From positions 133,383 through 197,382 of the forward strand of contig DEKX01000018.1 of assembly GCA_002354095.1 (NCBI GenBank): a stretch of 64,000 bases of DNA. Reading direction: 5' to 3'. The DNA is from Prevotella sp. UBA2711. GTDB taxonomy: Bacteria > Bacteroidota > Bacteroidia > Bacteroidales > Bacteroidaceae. A program made the position numbers and the translations under genes. Of this stretch, positions 1 through 9,671 are shown piece after piece. Positions within the stretch are counted from its first letter, which is position 1; each line of letters starts with the position of its first letter. The notes below the pieces were generated by a model, which saw nothing but the letters and a program-made list of their open reading frames with translations, was not told the origin of the DNA and made no database searches.

Positions 1-1390
1 GCATCACTGTGGAATGTACTTGGCAATCACGAAGGCGAGGCAGTTGCTCCAAGGCCTTTCGGCATTGTTCGTCATCTTTCGATAGCACACTGAGAGCTAC
101 CAATACCTCGTCCGTATGCAGTCGTGGGTTCTTACCTCCCAAGTATTCGATTTTCGTTTTCTGAACTGGTTCGATCAGACTCTCAGGAATCAGTTTGGCT
201 TCATGACTGATACCCGCTAAATGCTTGGTAGCATTCAGTAGCAACGCAGCCGAACAACCCAGTAGGGGAGTAGATTTTGCGGTGATGATGGTACCGTCTT
301 CCAGTTCGATGGCTGAAGCCGTATGCCCAGTCAGTTCCTGTTTAGCCTGTGCAGCAACAGTGACACGCCGATAGGCCGTTGTAATCTTTGCCTGATTGAA
401 AAGCATCAGAATCTTGTTTATTTCGTTCTCATTGTCAGCTCCGTCAGCCATCTTATTGGTGGCATCATAGTAGCGGCGGATGATTTCTTCGCGTGATGCA
501 TTGCAGCAGACCTCGTCATCGCTGATACAGAAGCCCACCATGTTGACGCCCATATCTGTGGGTGACTTATAGGGATTTTCGCCATATATACCTTCAAATA
601 GTGCATTGAGAACTGGGAAAATCTCAATGTCGCGGTTATAGTTGATGGCAGTTTTGTTGTATGCTTCTAGATGGAACGGGTCAATCATGTTCACATCATT
701 CAGGTCGGCAGTAGCAGCCTCGTAGGCGATGTTTACGGGATGCTTCAGTGGGAGATTCCACACAGGGAAAGTCTCAAACTTAGCATATCCGGCACGTATG
801 CCGCGCTTGTTCTCGTTATAGAGTTGCGACAGGCAAACAGCCATTTTACCGCTACCAGGACCAGGAGCAGTCACAATAACCAATTCGCGAGAAGTCTCCA
901 CATAGTCGTTCTTGCCGAATCCGTCGTCTGAAGCTATCAGTTTTACGCTATGAGGATAACCGTCTATTAAATAATGTACATACGATTTGATTCCCAGACG
1001 TTCCAAACGATGGCGGAACTGGTCGGCAGCATGCTGACCGTTATAATGGGTAATCACTACCGAGCCTACCATGAAGTCGCGACGCTGGAACTCCTGGCGA
1101 AGGCGTAATACGTCTTCATCGTAAGTAATGCCTAAGTCGGCACGAACCTTATTCTTCTCGATATCTTCGGCACTGACCACAATCACAATCTCCAACTGGT
1201 CTCTGAGCTGGGCAAACATGCGCAACTTGGAGTCGGGCTTGAACCCAGGCAGAACACGACTGGCATGATGGTCGTCAAACAATTTGCCACCCAGTTCCAG
1301 ATAAAGTTTGCCGTCGAATTTGGCAATACGCTCCTTGATATGCTCGGACTGAATCCGCAGATACTTCTCGTTGTCGAATCCTATTTTCAT
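1..1390 (-). CDS. DUF1846 (UPF0371) family protein, 3' end outside window
   Basis: The minus-strand frame opens with MKIGFDNEKYLRIQSEHI at 1390 and stays open to the window edge (463 codons; the family is about 500 residues, so little is missing). The N-terminus with KLYLELGGKLFDDHHASRVLPGF is the signature I associate with DUF1846/UPF0371, a conserved family of unknown function. Residues about 174-183 (TAPGPGSGKMAV) look like a nucleotide-binding P-loop with Met in place of the final Ser/Thr; I infer nucleotide or phosphate binding from this, not an activity. The ATG overlaps the yidC stop as ATGA, so it is the downstream partner of yidC and probably translationally coupled. The family call is firm; the function is open. 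Confidence 0.85.
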   Translation of the reverse strand, partial: MKIGFDNEKYLRIQSEHIKERIAKFDGKLYLELGGKLFDDHHASRVLPGFKPDSKLRMFAQLRDQLEIVIVVSAEDIEKNKVRADLGITYDEDVLRLRQEFQRRDFMVGSVVITHYNGQHAADQFRHRLERLGIKSYVHYLIDGYPHSVKLIASDDGFGKNDYVETSRELVIVTAPGPGSGKMAVCLSQLYNENKRGIRAGYAKFETFPVWNLPLKHPVNIAYEAATADLNDVNMIDPFHLEAYNKTAINYNRDIEIFPVLNALFEGIYGENPYKSPTDMGVNMVGFCISDDEVCCNASREEIIRRYYDATNKMADGADNENEINKILMLFNQAKITTAYRRVTVAAQAKQELTGHTASAIELEDGTIITAKSTPLLGCSAALLLNATKHLAGISHEAKLIPESLIEPVQKTKIEYLGGKNPRLHTDEVLVALSVLSKDDEQCRKALEQLPRLRDCQVHSTVM

Positions 1391-3270
1391 TTCTTGTAGC
1401 CGTTTTTACGTTGACGTTGTAATTCCTCTGATTGCTTTTGCAGCGCCTCCAAACGGGCAGCGAGTCCACTTTGCTTCTTTGGATTATTCTTGTTCTCCTG
1501 ATACTTAGCTTCGAGTATAGCCAGCAATTTCTCATCGTCAGTTGTCTTGCGCAGTGTCCACATAATAGCAGCCGAGAAGAACAGCGAGATGAAGTAGTAG
1601 AAGTTCAGGCCAGAACTGTAATCGTTGAAGATAAAGAAGAACATCAGCGGCATAATATACATCATCCACTGCATCATCTTCATCTGTTCAGCCTGTGCAC
1701 CCACCATCTGGTCTTTCTGCTGTTGCATGGAGAACCAAGTGTAGAGCAGTTGGGCACCGCAGAACAGAATGCAGGTGAGTGACAGATGGTCGCCAATGCC
1801 CCAGATATTAGTATTCCACTCCACAATGGGGTCGTAAGTAGAAAGGTCGTCCATCCATAGGAACGATTGGCCACGCAGTTGAATGGCATTAGGCACAAAC
1901 CAGAACATGGCAATCCAGATTGGCATCTGTATGAGCATAGGCAGACAGCCACCCATAGGGCTTACACCATATTTCGAATAAAGCGACATCATTTCCTGTT
2001 GCTTCTTCATCTGGTCCTCGGGTTTGTCATACTGCTTGGTAGCCTCCTCCAATTTGGGCTTCAGCACACGCATCTTGGCACTCGACATGTAACTTTTCTT
2101 GACCATCGGGTAGGTAATAACCTTCAGCAGAATGGTGATGAGAATCAGTACGATACCCATACTGAATCCGAAGCTTGCCAGCCAGTCGAATACATAGAGT
2201 GTAAACCAGCGGTTAATCAGTCGGAACAACCACCAACCTAAGTTTACCAACTGTTCGAGGTCCAAATCCTTGCCGAATGCACTCTGTTCCTCTACATCCT
2301 GAATCAGACGGAAATTGTTAGGACCGATATACATCTCAAACTCAGAAGGCTTCTGACCTGTTGGGTCGAATGCCGTCTTGAGCTTGGCATCAAACTGCTT
2401 CAGATATCCAGTACCTTTCTGTTCCAACGAACTGACAAGATTGGCGTTGCGGGCAAAATTTTCTTTAGAGATAAGTGCAACAGAGAAGAACTGATTGCGG
2501 AAAGCTACCCAGTCGAGTTCTTCCTCTACCGTCTCGTTCTCGTCAGAAGATTCAGAAAGATTATCGGTGTCTCCCTTGGCAGCCTTATAAAAAATGGTGG
2601 TGTAACGGTTCTCGAAAGAGAAGCCCTTCTCGTGTTGGCGGCAATGGTCGGTCCATTCAATCTCCATCTCCTTATAGGACGGAGCAAAGGCATTTGCCAG
2701 TCCCTTCACTTGCAGCGAGAATCCCAGCAGATAGTCCTTGCCCAAACGATATTTCAGTACCACCTGTCCGCCATTCTGAGCCTGAGCCGTCATAGTAACG
2801 GTTGAGTCGGTCTGTTCGGATGGGGTAAAATAAAGGTCGTTGGTTACGATGTTATCGTTCTTGCCAGCCAACATGAAGTTCAGATTCTGGTCTTTCTCGT
2901 CAAAAAGAGTCAAGTCCTTGTCGCCATTCAAATCTTGATAATCCAGAATCTTGGCTTTCTTAATGACACCACCCTTGGTGTCGAGTGTCAGTTCTACTTT
3001 CTCGTTCTTGAGCACTACTTTCTGCGATGTACCACTTAGTGCACCGAAGAAGAGCGCAGCAGAATCCGTCTTTGCTTCTGTCAGCGAATCTTTTTGCTCG
3101 TTTTTAACTTGCTGCTTAGCAAGAGCATTCAGGCTGTCTTGCTTAGCCATTGCAATGGAATCCTGCATTCTTGCGGCTTCAATCTGTTCTTGCGATGGAC
3201 TGTTATACCAACTGAATCCAATCAGTACCAAAGCTATCAGTACGAAGCCGATAATTGTGTCTCTATTCAT
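1387..3270 (-). CDS. yidC: Membrane protein insertase YidC
   Basis: YidC/Oxa1 insertase of 627 residues, which inserts and folds inner-membrane proteins with or without SecYEG. An N-terminal signal anchor (residues about 5-21) is followed by a large periplasmic domain (about 80-340, beta-sandwich type with the LTLDTKGGVIKKAKI start) and the conserved Oxa1 core from about residue 355 (FDWLASFGFSMGIVLILIT, YGVSPMGGCLPMLIQMPIWIAMFWFVP). The C-terminal tail is basic and glutamine-rich, as expected for ribosome contact. The length is normal for Bacteroidota. It is transcribed divergently from the DUF3078-type gene and ends in an ATGA overlap with the DUF1846 gene. Confidence 0.97.
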   Translation of the reverse strand: MNRDTIIGFVLIALVLIGFSWYNSPSQEQIEAARMQDSIAMAKQDSLNALAKQQVKNEQKDSLTEAKTDSAALFFGALSGTSQKVVLKNEKVELTLDTKGGVIKKAKILDYQDLNGDKDLTLFDEKDQNLNFMLAGKNDNIVTNDLYFTPSEQTDSTVTMTAQAQNGGQVVLKYRLGKDYLLGFSLQVKGLANAFAPSYKEMEIEWTDHCRQHEKGFSFENRYTTIFYKAAKGDTDNLSESSDENETVEEELDWVAFRNQFFSVALISKENFARNANLVSSLEQKGTGYLKQFDAKLKTAFDPTGQKPSEFEMYIGPNNFRLIQDVEEQSAFGKDLDLEQLVNLGWWLFRLINRWFTLYVFDWLASFGFSMGIVLILITILLKVITYPMVKKSYMSSAKMRVLKPKLEEATKQYDKPEDQMKKQQEMMSLYSKYGVSPMGGCLPMLIQMPIWIAMFWFVPNAIQLRGQSFLWMDDLSTYDPIVEWNTNIWGIGDHLSLTCILFCGAQLLYTWFSMQQQKDQMVGAQAEQMKMMQWMMYIMPLMFFFIFNDYSSGLNFYYFISLFFSAAIMWTLRKTTDDEKLLAILEAKYQENKNNPKKQSGLAARLEALQKQSEELQRQRKNGYKK

Positions 3271-3314
3271 TTCTTTATACCTTATTTATATAGTTCCTTT
3301 TCAAATACAAGGTG

Positions 3315-3385
3315 CAAAGGTAGTGTAAATTGAGCGAAAAACCAAATTATAAGTTGCCAATTCTCAAATTTTTCGTATCTTTGCA
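3315..3385. promoter_or_regulatory. Divergent promoters for yidC and the DUF3078-type gene
   Basis: On the plus strand, TATCTTTG at 3376-3383 lies 19 nt after TTG at 3354-3356, matching the Bacteroidota -33/-7 promoter, and the ATG follows at 3402. On the minus strand, CAAAGGTA at 3315-3322 reads TACCTTTG and points toward yidC. Confidence 0.75.
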
Positions 3386-3401
3386 CTCAAAACCATTAGA
3401 T

Positions 3402-4685
3402 ATGAAGAAATTCAGATACATCATTCTTTGTCTTGTTGGGCTGCTGACAGCCCAAATGGGGTGGGCTCAGAGCAAATCGGAGCAACAGATATTGAACGAA
3501 TTGAAAGTTTATGTTGACAGTATTAAGGTGTTGCGCCAACGTCTTGATTCTGTCAATAAGCTCAATGACTCATTGCGTCAGGAGACAGCTGACGATGGTC
3601 GCTATTATCGGCTCTTTGCGCCAGCAACGTTCTATCATTCCGGTGCCAACAAAGCATTGTCGCTCCATCCGAAAACTGGCGATGAAGTGACGGATGCCAT
3701 CGACGAGGCTATGTTGAATCTCTACCTGAAACGTCCTGACTTGGTGCGCAACACGGAGACCCATTTGCGGAAAGTGGGGTCTGTTCGTGAGGATGTCAAT
3801 ACAGAAGTAAAGCAGCATGTAGAACTGGTTGATCAGACTGCGCCAGAGCCTGAGGAACCTCAGATAGTGCCCACAGGAATTATGGTGACAAAGCCTAATT
3901 TCTGGACATTCAAAGGTGATGGATTCTTGCAATTCCTGCAAAACTACGTCTCAGGAAACTGGTACAAAGGTGGTGAGAGCAGTTATTCGGCGGTAGGGGC
4001 AGTAACACTGGAAATGAACTATAACGACAAGGATAAGTACACTTGGGAGAATAAGCTGGAAATGAAACTGGGCATACAAACCTTTCGTTCTGATACTGTT
4101 CATAAGTTCAAGACCAATAACGACATTTTGCGTTTCACGAGTAAGTTAGGAATGCAGGCTTCTAAGAAATGGTATTATAGCCTCCAATTTCTGGCCTATA
4201 CACAGTTTGCTAAGGGCTATAAGTCGAACGATCCCAAAGTCTATTCCGATTTCTTTTCCCCCTTCGACCTGAACATCGGTATTGGTATGGAGTATAAAGT
4301 GAATGCTTTGAACGGACGCCTAACTGGTACGCTTAACTTCCTGCCTTTAGCCTATAACTTGCGCTATGTTGGGCGTTCGGCACTTTTCGACGCTTTTGGC
4401 ACGAAGGGTAAACATGCTTTGCACGAAATGGGTGCTCAGTTTACTGGCGATGTGAAATGGAACATAGCCGACCAAGTTACTTGGAAAAGTCGCCTCTATG
4501 CCTTTACAGCCTATACCCGAGCTTTGTTAGAGTGGGAAAATCAGATAGAGTTCAAGGTGACGAAGTATATCTCGGCAAATCTTTTCCTCTATCCCCGTTT
4601 TGACGATTCTGCCAAACGCGATGACGAGCATGGTTACTGGCAGTTCCAAGAGTATAGTTCCTTGGGGCTCTCTTATAACTTTTAG
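3402..4685 (+). CDS. Exported DUF3078-type outer-membrane-associated protein
   Basis: The chosen start at 3402 gives a clean signal peptide (MKKFRYIILCLVGLLTAQMGWAQ); the frame also opens at 3330, but that would put non-signal sequence in front and lie upstream of the promoter. The mature protein has a short coiled-coil-like stretch (about 30-65), then alternating amphipathic strands rich in Trp and Tyr from about 170 to the end, finishing in SSLGLSYNF with a terminal Phe typical of outer-membrane barrels. The region after NFWTFKGDGFLQFLQNYVSGNWYKGGESS resembles Bacteroidota DUF3078 proteins. I infer an outer-membrane barrel of unknown role. It is monocistronic, with its own promoter and a strong terminator. 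Confidence 0.75.
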   Translation: MKKFRYIILCLVGLLTAQMGWAQSKSEQQILNELKVYVDSIKVLRQRLDSVNKLNDSLRQETADDGRYYRLFAPATFYHSGANKALSLHPKTGDEVTDAIDEAMLNLYLKRPDLVRNTETHLRKVGSVREDVNTEVKQHVELVDQTAPEPEEPQIVPTGIMVTKPNFWTFKGDGFLQFLQNYVSGNWYKGGESSYSAVGAVTLEMNYNDKDKYTWENKLEMKLGIQTFRSDTVHKFKTNNDILRFTSKLGMQASKKWYYSLQFLAYTQFAKGYKSNDPKVYSDFFSPFDLNIGIGMEYKVNALNGRLTGTLNFLPLAYNLRYVGRSALFDAFGTKGKHALHEMGAQFTGDVKWNIADQVTWKSRLYAFTAYTRALLEWENQIEFKVTKYISANLFLYPRFDDSAKRDDEHGYWQFQEYSSLGLSYNF

Positions 4686-4689
4686 CCAT

Positions 4690-4721
4690 AAAAAAGCACT
4701 GCTGGATGGCAGTGCTTTTTT
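4690..4721. terminator. Bidirectional intrinsic terminator
   Basis: AAAAAAGCACTGC and GCAGTGCTTTTTT form a perfect stem around a 6-nt loop. It lies between the convergent ends of the DUF3078-type gene and the DUF1573 gene and can work in both directions. Confidence 0.9.
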
Positions 4722-4748
4722 CTTATTTTCTCTTCTTACGTCGTCAGT

Positions 4749-5138
4749 TTACTTTGCCTCCGTCATATCACCTTCGATGTATAATCGTGTCAGCTCTACG
4801 GCACCGTTGGTGCGAACGGTGATGGACTTTTTGAAGTGACCGGGAAATTTGCCTGTACCGTTATAGGTAACCTTAATCTGTCCCTTCTCGCCTGGCTGAA
4901 TAGGAGTCTTTGTGTACTCAGGAACAGTACATCCGCACGAGGCAATAGCCTGATTAATCATCAATGGCTGTTCGCCTATATTCGTAAAACTGAACGAACA
5001 GGTAACCTTCGGTTCACTTTCTGAGAAAGTTCCGAAGTTGTGAGTTGTCTTGTCGAACTTAATCTGTGCTGGCTTTTGAGCCATAACTGCTGTCATGCCG
5101 CATACCAGCATCAGCGTCATCAGAATGAACTTTTTCAT
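4749..5138 (-). CDS. Exported DUF1573 domain protein
   Basis: Small exported protein of 129 residues. The start at 5138 (MKKFILMTLMLVCGMTAVMAQ) gives a signal peptide directly; an upstream in-frame ATG at 5174 would place a charged tail before it and overlap the promoter. The mature part is a single immunoglobulin-like DUF1573 domain with the typical HNFGTFSESEPKVTCSFSFTN opening, the ASCGCTVPEY cysteine motif and the IQPGEKGQIKVTYN strand. The family is common in Bacteroidota and its function is not established. It is transcribed divergently from aspS and converges on the DUF3078-type gene. Confidence 0.88.
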   Translation of the reverse strand: MKKFILMTLMLVCGMTAVMAQKPAQIKFDKTTHNFGTFSESEPKVTCSFSFTNIGEQPLMINQAIASCGCTVPEYTKTPIQPGEKGQIKVTYNGTGKFPGHFKKSITVRTNGAVELTRLYIEGDMTEAK

Positions 5139-5171
5139 CTTCTTTAGTTTCTTTGGGTTTATAATCCGGTG

Positions 5172-5328
5172 CAAAAGTATATCTTTTCCTGCATACTCGT
5201 ATCATTTATCGTTAGATTTTTAAGAATTTTTACTTAATAAAACCAAACGGGCTTCACTAAGGCAAGAAAAAGTCCGTTCGAAAAAAGCCCAATAAATTTG
5301 GTGTTTCGCTTAATTTGCACTACCTTTG
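5172..5328. promoter_or_regulatory. Divergent promoters for the DUF1573 gene and aspS
   Basis: On the plus strand, TTTG at 5297-5300 and TACCTTTG at 5321-5328 are separated by 20 nt, with the aspS ATG at 5360. On the minus strand, CAAAAGTA at 5172-5179 reads TACTTTTG ahead of the ATG at 5138. Confidence 0.75.
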
Positions 5329-5359
5329 CACTCCGAAAACGAAAACATAATATATAAAT

Positions 5360-7120
5360 ATGTATAGAACGAATACTTGTGGTGAGCTTAGACTCACCGA
5401 TGCCGGTAAGGAGGTGACTCTGGCCGGATGGGTACAGAAAACCCGTAAGATGGGTGGCATGACCTTCGTTGACCTGCGCGATCGTTATGGTATTACACAG
5501 TTAGTGTTTGACGAATCAAAGGATGCAGCCCTCTGTGCTGAGGCTAACAAACTGGGGCGCGAATGGTGCATTCAGGTAAAGGGTACCGTCAACGAGCGTG
5601 AGAGTAAGAACAAGAACATTCCTACAGGTGAAATCGAGATTATCGCCAAGGCTCTGAATGTGCTGAGCGAGAGTCTGACTCCTCCATTCACCATTGAAGA
5701 TAATACCGATGGTGGCGATGATATCCGTATGAAGTATCGCTATCTCGACTTGCGCCGTTCTTGTGTTCGTAAGAACCTGGAGTTGCGTCACCGTATGACG
5801 ATTCTGATTCGCAATTTCTTGGACAACCTGAACTTTATCGAGGTGGAGACACCTATCTTGATTGGTTCTACTCCAGAGGGTGCTCGCGATTTCGTAGTAC
5901 CCAGTCGTATGAATCCAGGACAGTTCTATGCGTTGCCTCAGAGTCCGCAGACACTAAAACAGTTGCTGATGGTATCAGGTTTCGACCGCTACTTCCAGAT
6001 TGCCAAGTGTTTCCGTGATGAAGACTTGCGAGCCGACCGCCAGCCTGAATTTACACAGATTGACTGCGAAATGTCTTTTGCCGACCAAGAGGATGTGTTG
6101 GAGATTTTCGAAGGACTGGCTCGCCATTTGTTTAAGGAGGTTCGTGGTGTGGAACTTCCTCCATTGCAGCGTATGACGTGGCACGATGCAATGTGTCGTT
6201 TTGGATCGGACAAGCCCGACTTGCGTTTCGGCATGGAGTTCGTCGAACTGATGGATGTGTTGAAGGGTACGGGCGAGTTCCCAGTGTTCAATGAAGCTGA
6301 ATACATCGGTGGTATCGTAGTACCTGGCTGTGCTGAATACACTCGCAAACAATTAGATCAATTGACAGATTTCGTCAAGCGCCCACAGGTGGGTGCCAAG
6401 GGTCTGGTATATGTCAAGTTTAATGCTGATGGTACGGTCAAGAGTTCAGTCGATAAGTTCTATCAGCCAGAGGTATGGCAGAAACTGAAGGAGAAGACAC
6501 AGGCCAAAGATGGTGACTTGGTATTGATACTGAGTGGTGATAAAGCCAATAAGACGCGCACACAGCTCTGTACCCTTCGTTTGGAAATGGGCGATCGCTT
6601 GGGATTGCGCGATAAGGATAAGTTTGAATGCCTCTGGATTGTTGACTTCCCTCTCTTCGAGTGGAGCGATGAAGAGCAGCGACTGATGGCTACCCACCAT
6701 CCGTTCACATTGCCTAATCCTGATGATATCCCTCTGTTGGAAACAGCCCCTGAGAAGGTACGCGCCGTTGCTTATGACTTCGTATGTAATGGCGTAGAGG
6801 TAGGTGGTGGGTCTCTGCGTATCCACGATGGCAAGTTACAGGAGAAAATGTTCGAAATCCTGGGCTTCACCCCAGAACGTGCGATGGCCCAGTTCGGTTT
6901 CCTCATCAATGCTTTTAAATATGGAGCGCCCCCTCATGCTGGTCTCGCCTTCGGACTGGACCGCTTTGTTAGCCTGATGGCAGGTCTTGACAGTATCCGC
7001 GATTGCATCGCTTTCCCCAAGAACAATTCTGGTCGTGATGTCATGCTTGATGCACCAGGTGAATTGGATGCTAAACAGTTGGAAGAGTTGCAGTTACGAG
7101 TTGACTTACATCAAGAATAG
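5360..7120 (+). CDS. aspS: Aspartate--tRNA ligase
   Basis: Class II aminoacyl-tRNA synthetase of 586 residues that charges tRNA-Asp. In order it has the N-terminal OB-fold anticodon-binding domain ([24 protein letters not shown]), motif 2 from about residue 218 ([18 protein letters not shown]), the bacterial GAD insertion (about 290-410) and motif 3 around residue 532 ([11 protein letters not shown]). Length and order are those of the bacterial enzyme. Its own promoter lies just upstream and no downstream gene is closely coupled. Whether it is discriminating or also makes Asp-tRNA-Asn cannot be read from this sequence. Confidence 0.97.
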   Translation: MYRTNTCGELRLTDAGKEVTLAGWVQKTRKMGGMTFVDLRDRYGITQLVFDESKDAALCAEANKLGREWCIQVKGTVNERESKNKNIPTGEIEIIAKALNVLSESLTPPFTIEDNTDGGDDIRMKYRYLDLRRSCVRKNLELRHRMTILIRNFLDNLNFIEVETPILIGSTPEGARDFVVPSRMNPGQFYALPQSPQTLKQLLMVSGFDRYFQIAKCFRDEDLRADRQPEFTQIDCEMSFADQEDVLEIFEGLARHLFKEVRGVELPPLQRMTWHDAMCRFGSDKPDLRFGMEFVELMDVLKGTGEFPVFNEAEYIGGIVVPGCAEYTRKQLDQLTDFVKRPQVGAKGLVYVKFNADGTVKSSVDKFYQPEVWQKLKEKTQAKDGDLVLILSGDKANKTRTQLCTLRLEMGDRLGLRDKDKFECLWIVDFPLFEWSDEEQRLMATHHPFTLPNPDDIPLLETAPEKVRAVAYDFVCNGVEVGGGSLRIHDGKLQEKMFEILGFTPERAMAQFGFLINAFKYGAPPHAGLAFGLDRFVSLMAGLDSIRDCIAFPKNNSGRDVMLDAPGELDAKQLEELQLRVDLHQE

Positions 7121-7175
7121 TTAATAAAACGGAAAAAAGGCGCTGTGTACGATAACAACGTATTGGGAAAGTTCG

Positions 7176-7183
7176 TAATTTTG
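7176..7183 (+). promoter_or_regulatory. -7 box for the histone-like winged-helix gene
   Basis: TAATTTTG followed by CA fits the Bacteroidota -7 box. No clear TTG sits 19-20 nt upstream, so the -33 is weak. The leader to the ATG at 7246 is about 60 nt. Confidence 0.5.
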
Positions 7184-7245
7184 CACTCGTATTTAAAAGG
7201 TACATCAAATAGAACTTTCAATAGCGTATTAATTTTTAAAAGATT

Positions 7246-7551
7246 ATGGCAGAAAAGAAAACAACAAAGAAGGCCGCTGCTGTTAAGGCAGAAGAGCCAA
7301 AGAAGACAACCGTAAAGAAGGCCGCAGCTCCTAAGAAGGTAGCTGAGAAGAAAGTAGCTGTTAATGCAGAGAATGCAGGTTTCAAGGCTGGTGATGTTTA
7401 CCAGGCTCTTGCTGCTGCTGGTAAGGCTTTGACCGTTAAAGAAATCGCTAAGGCTGCAAAGATTAGCGAGGAGGAGACTCTGCTTGGTTTGGGTTGGCTC
7501 TTCAAGGAGGGCAAGCTCGCTGCTGCTGACGAGAAAATTACACTTGCTTAA
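7246..7551 (+). CDS. Lys/Ala-rich winged-helix protein (DUF2582 type)
   Basis: 101-residue basic protein. Residues 1-40 are a low-complexity Lys/Ala tail (KKTTKKAAAVKAEEPKKTTVKKAAAPKK) like a histone H1 tail. Residues about 45-101 (GFKAGDVYQALAAAGKALTVKEIAKAAKISEEETLLGLGWLFKEGKL) read as a small winged helix of the DUF2582 type. I infer a non-specific, nucleoid-associated DNA-binding role. It has its own promoter and a strong terminator, and uses simple, highly repeated codons, as abundant proteins often do. Confidence 0.8.
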   Translation: MAEKKTTKKAAAVKAEEPKKTTVKKAAAPKKVAEKKVAVNAENAGFKAGDVYQALAAAGKALTVKEIAKAAKISEEETLLGLGWLFKEGKLAAADEKITLA

Positions 7552-7574
7552 TCAAATTTAATGAAGCATAAAAG

Positions 7575-7610
7575 GGCTGGTAAGCTGTTGTGGCATACCA
7601 GTCTTTTTTT
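7575..7610 (+). terminator. Intrinsic terminator after the winged-helix gene
   Basis: GGCTGGTA (7575-7582) pairs with TACCAGTC (7596-7603), with two more pairs inside and a run of T residues after it. Confidence 0.85.
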
Positions 7611-7618
7611 AGTCATAA

Positions 7619-7957
7619 ATGGGATACGATAAACAGATATTACAAATACTCACAGAAGCAGGACAGAGTGGGGTAAGTGTGCAAACTATCGCTAAGCATG
7701 TTTATAACATGAATTGTACTTTCTTCGCTCAGCCCGATTATGACGAAATACGTACGTATGTCCAGCAATATCTGCTTCGCAATAGCAAATCCCAGCAATC
7801 TCTCATTGAAACCACAGGTCGCCGAGGCTACTATCGTCTGAATACTGATGGTTCAGACGATGCCCTCCAACTCCTTCTCCAGTTTCAAGACGAAAAAGAG
7901 GAAAAAGAAGAGGAGAAGCCTCAACCAAAAGACCTCTCCCTCGATTTATTTGCATGA
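7619..7957 (+). CDS. Small protein of unknown function, possibly winged-helix
   Basis: 112-residue cytoplasmic protein that I do not recognise. Residues about 1-70 (YDKQILQILTEAGQSGVSVQTIAKHVYNM ... YDEIRTYVQQYLLRNS) look like a helix-turn-helix or winged-helix fold followed by GRRGYYRLN. Residues 85-112 are a very acidic tail ([19 protein letters not shown]). There is no signal peptide or membrane segment. It begins 9 bp after a terminator, so its promoter is unclear. Its last 12 bp overlap the convergent glycosyltransferase. It could be a DNA-binding regulator, but nothing decisive is visible. Confidence 0.65.
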   Translation: MGYDKQILQILTEAGQSGVSVQTIAKHVYNMNCTFFAQPDYDEIRTYVQQYLLRNSKSQQSLIETTGRRGYYRLNTDGSDDALQLLLQFQDEKEEKEEEKPQPKDLSLDLFA

Positions 7958-9061
7958 TTGGTAAACATTGAGCAATTGCTCTGCTGTCTTCTTCCATGAG
8001 AAAAGTTTTGCTCGTTCCAGGCCGATTTTCTTCTGATTATTATAAAAGTCTCCATCTGTTTCCAGTCGAAGCATCATCTGAGCTATCTCGTCACTATATT
8101 CAGGATTGACAAGGATAGCTTCAGGGCCGCCAATCTCAGGCATCGATGAAGTGTTGCTGGTAATAACAGGAGTACCACACGCCATTCCTTCCAGTAGCGG
8201 TATACCGAAACTTTCACGTAGAGAGGTATAAAGGAAAGCGAAGGCATGGTTGTAGATAGAAGGCAAATCACCGTTTACAATATAGCCGGGCATCACCATC
8301 TGTTGGCGAATATTCTCAATTCCATGCCGACTGATGATGTCGTTGAGGAAATCGGCATCCAAATCGGCCATCAATAGTTTGCGCTTGACTTTGGATTGTT
8401 CCAAATATTTCGAATATGCCACCAAGGTACGTTCTGTGTTCTTCTTCGGATCGGTATTGCCCAGAAAAAAGAAGTAGCCTTCTTCAGGAATGTATTTCTG
8501 GTAAACATGATCTTCACCTTCGATAGGTCGGAACCATTCGTTATAGCCGTTATAAATCATCACTACCCGTTCCTCAGGGATGCGCAGTTTATTGATGATA
8601 TTCTGCTTCTCGAAGTTCGAAACTGTGATAATGCGCTGACATCTATCCAAAATTCTAGGAACATCCAGACGTCTATAGAACCAGCCCATATTTTGGTATA
8701 ACGACTTGTTCTGTTTATCGCGAGGCTCCAGAAATATGATGTCGTGGAGAGTCAACACCAATGGAATGTCACACCAGATGGGTGCTGTATTGCTGGTGCA
8801 ATGCAATAGGTCCACCTTCGCTTTTTTAGCTGCACGAGGCAATGCCCATTGTTCCCAAAGCGGGTAGGAGGGACAGTTGACTTCAACAATATGCACATTC
8901 TCTGTGCTCTTTACACAAGGGTCGTCGCCAGGCTTTACAAATACAAAGTATTCGTTTTCATGATCCATCTTCTGAATCTCAAGAATCTCTTGCAGCACCA
9001 CATAATCCATGCCATGCTTGTTCTTGCGAAAAATGCGTTGGGCTTCTATACCTATTCTCAT
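7946..9061 (-). CDS. Glycosyltransferase family 4 (GT-B)
   Basis: 371-residue GT-B enzyme. The start at 9061 ([21 protein letters not shown]) overlaps the stop of the upstream acetyltransferase as ATGA; the frame extends further upstream, but that part is a cysteine-rich shadow of the acetyltransferase. The C-terminal half has the GT4 donor motif ([27 protein letters not shown]) with the E-x7-E pair and an earlier [23 protein letters not shown] strand. It is predicted to add one sugar to a lipid-linked surface glycan on the cytoplasmic side; donor and acceptor cannot be told. It forms a two-gene operon with the acetyltransferase. The 3' end overlaps the convergent gene by 12 bp. Confidence 0.9.
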   Translation of the reverse strand: MRIGIEAQRIFRKNKHGMDYVVLQEILEIQKMDHENEYFVFVKPGDDPCVKSTENVHIVEVNCPSYPLWEQWALPRAAKKAKVDLLHCTSNTAPIWCDIPLVLTLHDIIFLEPRDKQNKSLYQNMGWFYRRLDVPRILDRCQRIITVSNFEKQNIINKLRIPEERVVMIYNGYNEWFRPIEGEDHVYQKYIPEEGYFFFLGNTDPKKNTERTLVAYSKYLEQSKVKRKLLMADLDADFLNDIISRHGIENIRQQMVMPGYIVNGDLPSIYNHAFAFLYTSLRESFGIPLLEGMACGTPVITSNTSSMPEIGGPEAILVNPEYSDEIAQMMLRLETDGDFYNNQKKIGLERAKLFSWKKTAEQLLNVYQSCK

Positions 9062-9666
9062 ACTGTTTGCAGATGAAGGTCTTTCAATACTTTGGCAGGA
9101 ATGCCCCCGACAACACAATTGTCGGGAACATCCTTTGTTACTACAGCGCCAGCTGCAACCACCACATGTCGGCCAATCGTTACTCCTGGTAGAATAACAG
9201 CATTGGCGCCAATCCAAACATCATCGCCAATCACTACGGGGTTAGTGGAAATCCCCTGCTCATCAATCCGTAGGGTTGTATCTATGAAATTGTGATTCAA
9301 AGCTGTCACTGTAATACCTTGTGCCAGATTCACATGGTTACCAATCGTCACAGGCCCGATAATCGTATTATGAATGCCGATGCGTGTGTGGTTGCCAATC
9401 AACACATCACCCACCGCATTGTTAATGCAGCAATACGACTCAATGACACTTTTCGTGCCCAACGAGAACTTTCGATAGGGTGGAGTGTCCATTCTCACAC
9501 TCCAATAAATCTTGGATCCTCGTCCTCTATGCTGATAAAGTGGAGCCAACAGACGGATATACCAACGAGGTCGTGTGTCCCGTTGGTTCATGATGAAACG
9601 GTCAATCCATCGTTTCAGTTTGGGATTGCCTTTTAATCCTTGGCGTATTTGTTCCTTATCTTTCAC
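9058..9666 (-). CDS. Left-handed beta-helix (hexapeptide) O-acyltransferase
   Basis: 202-residue member of the maltose/galactoside O-acetyltransferase group. Hexapeptide turns ([IVL]-G-x4) run through residues about 85-190: [33 protein letters not shown] and [22 protein letters not shown], then [27 protein letters not shown]. It is likely to acetylate a sugar of the polysaccharide using acetyl-CoA. The ATG at 9666 is only 5 nt after the minus-strand -7 box at 9679-9672, so the transcript would be nearly leaderless; otherwise translation starts at Met26 (9591). It is the first gene of an operon with the downstream GT4. Confidence 0.88.
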   Translation of the reverse strand: MKDKEQIRQGLKGNPKLKRWIDRFIMNQRDTRPRWYIRLLAPLYQHRGRGSKIYWSVRMDTPPYRKFSLGTKSVIESYCCINNAVGDVLIGNHTRIGIHNTIIGPVTIGNHVNLAQGITVTALNHNFIDTTLRIDEQGISTNPVVIGDDVWIGANAVILPGVTIGRHVVVAAGAVVTKDVPDNCVVGGIPAKVLKDLHLQTV

Positions 9667-9671
9667 GATTA

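Noticed and set aside
9062..9217. 52-codon N-terminal extension of the GT4 gene at 7946
   Set aside because: Cys/Ser/Arg-rich shadow of the acetyltransferase; the ATG at 9061 gives a normal GT4 start with ATGA coupling.
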